A stretch of 64,000 nucleotides of DNA from Omphiscola glabra (taxonomy: Eukaryota; Mollusca; Gastropoda; Lymnaeidae): NCBI GenBank assembly GCA_964017045.1, contig OZ024801.1, forward strand, positions 32,661,257-32,725,256, given 5' to 3'. Below the pieces are notes generated by a model. It did no database searches, was not told the DNA's origin, and was given only the letters and a program-made list of their open reading frames with translations. Below are positions 56,867 to 64,000 of this stretch, piece after piece. The first letter of the stretch is position 1. Every line of letters begins with the position of its first letter. The translations under genes were made by a program, and so were the position numbers.

Positions 56867-57943
56867 CTCTTTCCGTGCCAAGCCCCGATTTATTGTAGAT
56901 TTGAGTGGTCACGTTTGTGCCAAGCCACAATACATCGTCAAAATTTATTTATATAGTTTTTTTCGTTGCCTGTGGCTATTAATCCGACTTTTTATGTTGT
57001 TAAAAGAAGGGTAACTCTTCCTACTTCCTTCCTGTTAGAAGTAGGAAATGTTTACATGTGTTTTTTCTAATAATAGTTCAATTTGTGTTGAAACATTTGT
57101 AAACAAAGCAATGGCCACGACTACTCCAGGCCCATCAGCTGTTGCTAGACCACCTAGTCGTAGGTAATCAAGTTTGCAAACAAAAGAGCTTTTATTGCTG
57201 ATTATTGATGCTGAAACATCAGACAATAACCATGAATCATTTGAATCTGATTCCAGTGATGATTTTGAGCTTTCTGAGCATCCTGATGGGTCGGTAAATC
57301 CCAAATGGAAATAGTAATACAATGGCGAAGTGATAGTAGTAGTGGTGATAGTCGGCACTTTCATAAAAATTTCAAAACATTTTAAAAATATCATAGATGT
57401 ATAGAGCATAGAAAAAGGATTACATTAACACCAAGATCAACTTTCTAGCTCAAGTGGTTCAAAAGTTATGATTTTTTTCTAAATAGCTTTGTTGCTTGGC
57501 AACAGTGAGGCTTCAGAAAATACTAAACATAACATTACAAAAATGTGTATAACTCTGTCACTAAATGGAATATTTTCAAAATGTAAAATTATGATAAAAA
57601 ATGGAGATGCTTTCTGAAGATTGAAGCAGAAAAGGATACCAGCTACACAGACCATATGGTAGTCTTGTAAGTTCAAATTTGGGGCACATTTTAAAAAAAT
57701 ATAAAAAATTTGATCTCATAATATTATATTACTAGTAAAATTTATACTATTGTTGTCATATTGTTTTATCTGTTGCATATTATCATTCTCTGTCTAATTT
57801 CCTTTAATTTGATATGAAATACATCTATCTTGCTAAAAGACAAGTATTCATAATTAATTAATAGATAATAACACCCTAAAGAATTTCCACTGGCCGAAAA
57901 CTGGTCTGGCACGAACGTGGAAAACCCCCTGGCATGGAAAGAG
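56867..57943 (+). mobile_element. Internally deleted piggyBac element
   Basis: Termini are ctctttccgtgccaagcc on the left and, inverted, ctctttccatgccaggg on the right (13 of the first 14 agree). The left flank is TTAA (56863-56866), the right flank ATAA (57944-57947), fitting the piggyBac TTAA target with one mutation. A transposase-like start lies inside at 57111, but the catalytic core is missing. The interior after 57320 is AT-rich and non-coding. A related non-autonomous origin is likely. Confidence 0.75.
57111..57314 (+). pseudogene. piggyBac transposase N-terminal relic
   Basis: The frame from atg 57111 reads MATTTPGPSAVARPPSRR and then a stop (57165-57167). The same frame continues in an acidic, serine-rich stretch with SDNNHESFESDSSDDFELSE, ending at tag 57312-57314. 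A disordered, acidic N-terminus of this kind is typical of piggyBac transposases. The DDD catalytic domain and C-terminal cysteine-rich finger are not present before the right terminus. Its position between piggyBac-like inverted ends supports the call. Confidence 0.62.
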
Positions 57944-58167
57944 ATAAGTCTTAAGTCTAAGTTAAGACTTAAGAAGTAAGTTTACAAACATATAGTCCAT
58001 TCAATTTCTTTCACTAGATACCAATAATTGTCTTACAAACCTAACAATAATATTTTAAATATTTTTTTAACAAACCCAAACTCTCACTCTTCTCCGGGTC
58101 CGATAGCCACTTTGTTTTTATAATTCATAATCAGAATGATAATAATAATACTAATACTTTTGGGCTA

Positions 58168-58366
58168 ATGCGAAGAGATAGCAGCGTGACTTCATTTGTA
58201 TATATTTAGGATGCAGGTTACTATGGTTAGGTTTAGATTTTGGGTTCAGGGATACATTTAGTTAGGAAATTTTTTCATTATTTTTAAACGTTTATTCTTA
58301 ATTTTACGGGTCACGGCAATCAAGTTGGCGGCCACAGTAAAAAAAGGCAGTGCTATCTCTTCGCAT
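58168..58366. mobile_element. MITE with 16-bp perfect inverted termini
   Basis: The sequences atgcgaagagatagca (58168-58183) and tgctatctcttcgcat (58351-58366) are exact inverse copies 199 bp apart end to end. No target duplication is obvious. The interior is AT-rich and non-coding. The superfamily is unknown. Confidence 0.7.
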
Positions 58367-58608
58367 ATACCTTCTTTTAATTATTGTTACCTACAATGAC
58401 AATTCAATAACATTTCTAAAGTCTAAAAAAGTAAAATCAATCTTTTCAGTTTTGTTTGAAAATTATTTATTTATTTACCTTTCAGTTCTTTATTATACTT
58501 CAGTTGCTTTAGCCAGGATTGTAGCTAGACTTTAGCAAAATTAATTAGCTCTTGACATCTTGTTCAACGATTAAACGGGGATACTCTTCTGAGTCTTCTA
58601 ACTTCTAA

Positions 58609-58781
58609 GGGTCGGTTCACACGATCAAATTTTCCTTCAAGCATTTGATGCAATTCGTGTATGAAGCCTTGTCACAACTTTCAAATAACTATTTGATCAA
58701 ATTCCCCAAAAAAGAAACTACACACAAAATAGTGCGTTCGTTCAACAATTTGACGCGAAATTTGATCGTGTGAACCGACCC
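58609..58781. mobile_element. PIF/Harbinger-like MITE, copy 2, TAA target
   Basis: A 173-bp element has termini gggtcggttcacacgatcaa and ttgatcgtgtgaaccgaccc, a near-perfect 20-bp inverted pair. It is flanked by TAA (58606-58608 and 58782-58784). It is in inverted orientation relative to the copy at 11379-11552 and aligned over its full length. Non-coding. Confidence 0.88.
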
Positions 58782-58784
58782 TAA

Positions 58785-59440
58785 GTCTAAACTCTCCTGC
58801 CTTAAAATAAGCCTAAGCCTTGAGTTTGAGAGTAAGTCAGTCTTTTTGAAACTTATTCCACTTTCATTTAGTTTTTTCATGGATGCAATCTGAAACGTCA
58901 CCATTGGTCATTGGCAATGCTTGGATAATCCGGTATCAACTTCATACTTCGATTCAAAATAAAAGCTGACTAAACCTCCAACTAAATAGTCCCATGATTT
59001 TAACAGAGTAAATTTGGATTATCAGCATCATGACATTTCAAGAGACCGCCATCTTGGTTACAACGACCCGGGTGTGATTGTGAAAGGTCACGGTGAAAGG
59101 TCACGGGCATGCAATCCAGATGGCGGCCGTTTAAAGTACTTTATTTAATCGAATCCCTTGCCTTATTTAATTATGCCTGGTGTCATAACCAGTGGGTTTA
59201 GACAAGTTTAAATATTAAAGTATCTCTTGTTCTAGACATCTTAGAACCTGTAGAGATTCAGCCATAGGTGCAGGGCCGTGTAAATGTGGTACATTCAATT
59301 ATCTTTCATTTTATACCTCATTTGGTCTTACAAACCCAACAATAATATTTTAAATCGTTTTTTAATCCCAATCTCTCAATTCTGGTACCCGGGTACCAAT
59401 AGGTGCAGCCATAAATGAGTATCAGGCGGTAAATGAAAAG
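58785..59440. other. Mixed non-coding with possible regulatory motifs
   Basis: No array. Two YY1-type sequences (ccgccatctt at about 59047 and agatggcggc at about 59119) flank two aaaggtca half-sites. No transcript start is demonstrated. Confidence 0.4.
59045..59130. promoter_or_regulatory. Possible promoter-type motif cluster (YY1-like, AGGTCA half-sites)
   Basis: In 85 bp there are two inverted YY1-like sites (aagatggcgg on minus, agatggcggc on plus) and two direct gtgaaaggtcacgg copies whose aggtca half-sites are 7 bp apart. This is a motif match only. Confidence 0.25.
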
Positions 59441-59609
59441 CTGAGGAGATGATTCCTCGCGTATGATTAAGTTAAAAGACGCAGCACGGTCCTGATGACA
59501 ATGACTTTCAGTGGAGGGCAATGCTGAGGAGATGATTCCTCGCGTATGATTAAGTTAAGACGCAGCACGGTCCTGATGACAATGACTTTCAGTGGAGGGC
59601 AGTGCTGAG
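59441..59609. repeat. Direct duplication, 83-bp unit, 2 copies
   Basis: The block ctgaggagatgattcctcgc through ttcagtggagggca is repeated almost exactly, with a 2-bp indel in the second copy. Confidence 0.96.
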
Positions 59610-59639
59610 CACCAAACACAGACAACGACGTGTGGTCCA

Positions 59640-60095
59640 TAACGCACACACAGACACGCACACAGACACGCACACAGACCACGCAAACAGCCATGCACAC
59701 AGACCACGCACACAGAACAAGCGCATAGACACGCAAACAGACCACGAACATAGACACGCAAACAGACATGCACAGCGACCGCGCAAACAGACCACGTACA
59801 CAGACCACGCACACAGACCACGTACACAGACCACGCACACAGACACGCAGACAGACACGCACATAGACCACGCACACAGACCACGCCCACTGACAACGCG
59901 CACAGATACACGCACATACACACGCACAGACACGCACACAGACCACGCAAACAAACACGCACACAGACCACGCAAACAAACACGCACACAGATCACGCAC
60001 ACAGACACGCACAGAGACACGCACCCAGACACACACACATGTCACACACACATGTCACACACACACATGTCACGCACACAGACACGCACACAGCT
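59640..60095. repeat. CA-rich cryptic repeat (CACACAGACCACG)
   Basis: About 455 bp of interleaved cacacagac, cacgcaaac and cacgcacac elements. Long cysteine- and valine-rich frames on minus are composition artefacts. Confidence 0.94.
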
Positions 60096-60107
60096 TGAGG
60101 TACTCAC

Positions 60108-60236
60108 AGTGTTTTCTTGCTGACAGCCTCCCTGGGCAGAGTGGAGAAGTTCATTCTTGTGTACAGGGACTCCCTGGGTCTGAAGGAGACGGGTTCCTGA
60201 CACATCCTCCTATAGCGGGACTGCCGCTTGCCTATT
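60108..60236 (-). CDS. Candidate internal exon of a minus-strand gene
   Basis: A 129-nt segment on the minus strand lies between acceptor gttttagttcag and a strong donor gtgagtacc (from 60107 downwards). The frame is open and reads GKRQSRYRRMCQEPVSFRPR, then ESLYTRMNFSTLPREAVSKK: basic, non-repetitive and protein-like. It begins with the last base of a codon and ends after two bases. The phase joins exactly to the exon at 60922-61012. No domain was recognised. Exons further downstream were not found, because the CA-rich repeat follows. Confidence 0.48.
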
Positions 60237-60241
60237 CTGAA

Positions 60242-60587
60242 CTAAAACCTGCAATTTTAACAAGAGACGGCAAGGTTAGCAAAGTTTTCATTAAAAAAAA
60301 TTATAACTTAACTATCTGATTACACATTTTAAGAAAGGAACTCCCCCCCCCCCCCCCCAAACCCACAGCCTCCCTCTTCCCGACTATGTATGACATTTCC
60401 GCATTGTTTATATATTACTACTATTATATGTTATTGGAATACGAATCTTGTATATAATTTTAAATATAAGTACCGTGTGGATATGTCATCCTGAAGGAAA
60501 TTTATTTTACACTAAAATGTGGACTCTGCCGATGGATGTCCATCTAGAATAGCGGTTTCCAAAGTGCAAGGGGTCCATGTCAGCGAA
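60242..60587. other. Intron-like DNA with poly-C run
   Basis: A run of about 17 C lies at 60342-60358. At about 60552, agcggtttccaaagtg resembles a hAT left end; no partner was found. Confidence 0.45.
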
Positions 60588-60682
60588 AAAACAAATTTTC
60601 CAAAATAACACTTTCCCAAAACATCACTTATCCAAAAACCCAACACTTTCCCAAAGCAACACTTTTCCAAAATAACACTTTG
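60588..60682. repeat. Degenerate short repeat (AACACTTTCCCAAA)
   Basis: Several loose copies of ccaaaataacactttccc. Confidence 0.8.
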
Positions 60683-60917
60683 ACTCAGAAACTAACAAAT
60701 GACCACTTCATCAGTGTCACTGGTTATGTTTATATTAAGGACAGTTTCTCACTCTTCAGCCCTGGTTCAAAATTTGTCTCAGAAACTAACAAATGACCAC
60801 TCCATCAGTGCCACTGGTTATGCTTATATTAAGGAAAGTTTCTCACTCTTCAGCCCTAGTTCAAAATTTGTCTCAGAAACTAACAAATGACCACTCCATC
60901 AGTGCCGCTGGTTATGT
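60683..60917. repeat. Tandem repeat, 94-bp unit, ~2.5 copies
   Basis: The unit starts ctcagaaactaacaaatgac and recurs at 60684, 60778 and 60872. The third copy is cut short at the donor side of the adjacent exon. Confidence 0.96.
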
Positions 60918-60921
60918 TTAC

Positions 60922-61012
60922 CTCCTAGTATTGTCGAGTTTTGACAAAAGACATCCAGTCGATGAAAAAACAACAACCAGCACTGTTATGTGATTGTTGG
61001 GTCCCGCAGAAG
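60922..61012 (-). CDS. Candidate internal exon of a minus-strand gene
   Basis: A 91-nt segment on the minus strand is preceded by acceptor ccactttctatgttccag and followed by donor gtaaac after aggag. One frame reads SAGPNNHITVLVVVFSSTGC, then LLSKLDNTR, without stops; it starts after one base of a codon and ends after two. It therefore splices in phase both to the candidate at 62978-63062 and to that at 60108-60236. A second frame is open up to its final codons, which lowers certainty. No product was recognised. Confidence 0.42.
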
Positions 61013-61104
61013 CTGGAACATAGAAAGTGGCTGATGTCAGTACGTACACACGGGGGCGAGCGTGGACAGACGCCCACTGTAGGCCTTGGTACGTTTCTGC
61101 GATA

Positions 61105-61306
61105 GGGCCGGATAGCACGATGAGGAGAGATAAGATTTAATATAAGAAAACAAGACATTTCAGGTCATTCCCGGATAGCACGATAGGGAGAGATAAGATT
61201 TAATATAAGAAAACGAGACATTTTAGGTCATTCCCGGATAGCACGATAGGGAGAGATAAGATTTAATATAAGAAAACAAGACATTTCATGTCATTCCCGA
61301 GGAACA
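61105..61306. repeat. Tandem repeat, 63-bp unit, ~3.2 copies
   Basis: Core cccggatagcacgataggga, then gagataagatttaatataag and aaaacaagacattt. Confidence 0.95.
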
Positions 61307-61821
61307 CGCAGCACCGAATTTCATGACGTCATTGAAAGCAAGACCACCCAGCTCTCAGGTCTTGCACGTCATCACAGTAGACATTTTCTTTTTGGCCCTG
61401 ACCCCGAGTTTAGTTCCGAAGCGCCTAAAGTGTTAGGGGAACAAACAATTAAGTTAAAACATTTCCCCGGGTTCTTCTTCTTATGTTTGAGGGCCCACGA
61501 TCAATTTATTGATCATTCTGGCTCCTGGTTTGAATTCAGAGTTTGCCTTCTCTTAGATGAGTTACCGTCCAAGGCTAACGAGTTTCTGATTTCCCTATGT
61601 TTCTCATTTCCCGGGGTTCCTCATTTCCCGGGGTTACGCTTGTCCCGGGAAAAAACGGGACAAAAGCCAGTCTCATCCCGGGAAAAAAAAATGAATGCAA
61701 ACTAAAAATACATATATTATAAACTGAATTAAACTAACCAAGAATTGTTTATATATATATATAAATAAACTGATTAATTGTAAGAGCATTTTAAGAGAAG
61801 AAAAGAAGTGAAACAAAAACA
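61307..61821. other. Non-coding, with retroelement tail and CCCGGG cluster
   Basis: It contains the LINE 3' tail fragment at 61473-61580 and several cccggg palindromes between 61457 and 61682. Confidence 0.5.
61473..61580 (-). mobile_element. Non-LTR retrotransposon 3' tail fragment
   Basis: The sequence ttcttcttatgtttgagggc, then ccacgatcaatttattgatc, matches the tails at 10466 and 27835. It extends through tcagagtttgccttctctta and gttaccgtccaaggctaacg, giving the longest copy of this untranslated end in the window. Read on minus, it ends in a (GAA)n tail. Confidence 0.65.
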
Positions 61822-63001
61822 ACGTTAACGCTAAGGGAATAGGTCTTCACTAGCTACTAGTTGCTTCAGCTCCCGTTAAGGCTAATTGAATGGGTCTTCA
61901 CTAGCTACTAGTTGCTTCAGCTCCCGTTAAGGCTAATTGAATGGGTCTTCACTAGCTACTAGTTGCTTCAACTCCCGTTAAGGCTAATTGAATGGGTCTT
62001 CACTAGCTACTAGTTGCTTCAACTCCCGTTAAGGCTAATTGAATGGTTCTTCACTAGCTACTAGTTGCTTCAGCTCCCGTTAAGGCTAATTGAATTGGTC
62101 TTCACCAGCTACTAGTTGCTTCAGCTCCCGTTAAGGCTAATTGAATGGGTCTTCACCAGCTACTAGTTGCTTCAGCTCCCGTTAAGGCTAATTCAATGGG
62201 TCTTCACCAGCTACTAGTTGCTTCAACTCCCGTTAAGGCTAATTGAATGGGTCTTCACTAGCTACTAGTTGCTTCAACTCCCGTTAAGGCTAATTGAATG
62301 GGTCTTCACTAGCTACTAGTTGCTTCAGCTCCCGTTAAGGCTAATTGAATAGGTCTTCACCAGCTACTTATTGCTTCAGCTCCCGTTAAGGCTAATTGAA
62401 TGGGTCTTCACCAGCTACTAGTTGCTTCACCTCCAGTTATTAAGGCTAATTGAATGGGTCTTCACCAGCTACTAGTTGCACAGCTCCCGTTAAGGCTAAT
62501 TGAATGGGTCTTCACCAGCTAGTAGTTGCTTCAGCTCCCGTTAAGGCTAATTGAATGGGTCTTCACTAGGTACTAGTTGCTTCAGCTCCCGTTAAGGCTA
62601 ATTGAATGGGTCTTCACCAGCTACCATTTGCTTCAGCTCCCGTTAAGGCTAATTGAATGGGTCTTCACCAGCTACTAGTTGCTTCAGCTCCCGTTAAGGC
62701 TAATTGAATTGGTCTTCACCAGCTACTAGTTGCTTCGACTCCCGTTAAGGCTAATTGAATGGGTCTTCACCGGCTACTAGTTGCTTCGACTCCCGTTAAG
62801 GCTAATTGAATGGGTCTTCACCAGCTACTAGTTGCTTCGACTCCCGTTAAGGCTAATTGAATTGGTCTTCACCAGCTACTAGTTGCTTCGACTCCCGTTA
62901 AGGCTAATTGAATGGGTCTTCACCAGCTACTAGTTGCTTCGACTCCCGTTATTAAGGCTAATTGAATGGGTCTTCACTGGCTACTAGTTGCTTCGACTCC
63001 C
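61822..63001. repeat. Large minisatellite, 51-bp unit, ~22 copies
   Basis: Core ctactagttgcttcagctcc, then cgttaaggctaattgaatgg and gtcttca. Variants agct/ggct and cagct/cgact increase towards the right end. On the minus strand each unit carries a ctggtgaaga donor-like sequence. Confidence 0.97.
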
Positions 63002-63062
63002 CTGTTTGCCCTAGTAGATAACATAATAATATGTTTGTTAAGAGAAAGTCGTACGTGGCACC
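62978..63062 (-). CDS. Candidate exon overlapping the end of a minisatellite (weak)
   Basis: On the minus strand a very strong acceptor (gtttttttcttttacag) precedes a frame GATYDFLLTNILLCYLLGQT, then GESKQLV. The donor-like gcca|gtgaag at 62977 would end an 85-nt exon one base into a codon, in phase with the exon at 60922-61012. The donor lies inside the last unit of the 51-bp array. Another frame (CHVRLSLNKHIIMLSTRAN) is also open. Product unknown. Confidence 0.28.
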
Positions 63063-63065
63063 CTG

Positions 63066-64000
63066 TAAAAGAAAAAAACAAACAAAACATGTAGGCACTT
63101 TGTATGTTCTTTTGATGGTCGCAAAATTCTATAGTTTCAAATTTATCGCGGAAATATTGAGGAAACAAGTGAAACAAAGCGTGGGGAAAACATGAAACAA
63201 GGACGCAAAAAACAAACAAGCAACGAACGTGTCGGCAAGAAGCCTTCTTCAGCGAACAAAATACAGTAAAAAAAAAAATTAAAATAAACACTTAGCTGCA
63301 ATGTAGTAGAGGACAGCAAAAGGAATGTGACAGACGATTAGCAGGCAAGACTGTTAATATAGCCAACAGCGGATGGAAGTAAGTCCACGACGAAATACTT
63401 ACAAGCCAGTGTTTCTCACAACTTGAAACAAGGGGTTCGTTTCGAATGTAAAAAAAAAAAAAAATATCAAAATGTGAACACTTGCATTTTTACGTATATA
63501 TTTAAATAGGCTGATTTTGAAAGTAAAATAGTAAATACTATGAAGTTAGTTTGACACAGAAAAGATCGGTATAATCAAGTAACTAGACAGAGCACAGATT
63601 CCCAGCCCATGGGACTTAAACTCGAATTGGGGTCGCAAAGAGTTTTCTGTGGGGTCGCCGACAAAAACAGTAGACTTAGAGGAACAGTGATGTTAGAATA
63701 GTTTATCTTTTTGTAACTTGCTTCTTAAGGTTTCAGTTACACTTTCAACCTTTGGCATCAAATGTGTCTTAATTACAACTCTTTAATGCTGACAAAATGG
63801 TTTTGATATACCAAGAATGTGCCCTATTTAAAAGCCCCTTTTCCAATGTATCGCGGTAAGGTTAACTTTGCTTCTATGTAAATGTGGTCGTTACTGGATG
63901 AACTGTGTACTACATCTACTGAGCTTTTAAAAACTCAGTACAGTTAACTAGTTTTGAACATTTGCCGGCTTTTAGTGGCTTTTGGTCGGCTTTTAACGAC
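63066..64000. other. AT-rich non-coding stretch
   Basis: No exon is supported. It contains the dispersed repeat at 63150-63325. At 63595-63660, cagattcccagcccatggg and ggggtcgcaaagag resemble a hAT terminus, without a partner inside the window. Confidence 0.45.
63150..63325 (-). repeat. Dispersed repeat with hammerhead-like core, homologue of 40230
   Basis: On the minus strand it reads gctgaagaaggcttcttgcc and then gacacgttcgtt. The ctgaaga / short stem / ga-x-ac order recalls the conserved core of hammerhead ribozymes found in Penelope-like elements, but gacac replaces the expected gaaac in both copies here. It shares gaggacagcaaaaggaa with the copy at 40230. Confidence 0.5.

Noticed and set aside
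59467..60123. Cysteine/valine-rich minus frames up to 194 codons
   Set aside because: Composition of the CA-rich repeat; three frames overlap.

Overview
The window looks like nuclear DNA from a multicellular animal, most likely a mollusc of the snail type. The evidence is the absence of bacterial-style operons or compact genes, intron-like AT-rich DNA with GT/AG splice signals, many minisatellites, and metazoan transposon relics (hAT, PIF/Harbinger-like, piggyBac, Mutator-like and non-LTR retrotransposons). The snail assignment rests on general resemblance, including SPIN-type hAT copies of a kind reported from a pond snail and from tetrapods. It is an inference, not a match I could run.

Layout. 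1-12 kb is a transposon graveyard. It holds two minisatellites, at least seven hAT-type miniature elements (several with clear 8-bp target duplications), one of a pair of PIF/Harbinger-like elements, a Mutator-like transposase relic and a 394-bp inverted-repeat element. 12-25 kb is mostly tandem arrays, led by a 2.9-kb array of about 104 copies of a 28-bp unit, with 33-, 23-, 40- and 43-bp arrays beside it. 25-45 kb is AT-rich and intron-like. It has a hAT transposase C-terminal relic, fragments of at least three non-LTR retrotransposons, a 657-bp foldback element, many short-unit arrays and a few weakly supported exon candidates. 45-56 kb is again dominated by arrays (42-, 50-, 60-, 26-, 21-, 19- and 40-bp units). 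56-64 kb contains an internally deleted piggyBac element, the second PIF-like copy, a 51-bp array and the best candidate for a cellular gene: three phase-compatible exons on the minus strand between 60108 and 63062.

By my hand sum about 22 kb, roughly a third of the window, is tandem repeat. Nearly every array has its own unit, so they arose independently. Almost all long open frames here are by-products of arrays whose unit lacks stop codons and should not be read as genes. No rRNA, tRNA, CRISPR or complete protein-coding gene was found. Exon calls rest only on splice signals, open frame and phase, and no product could be named for them.
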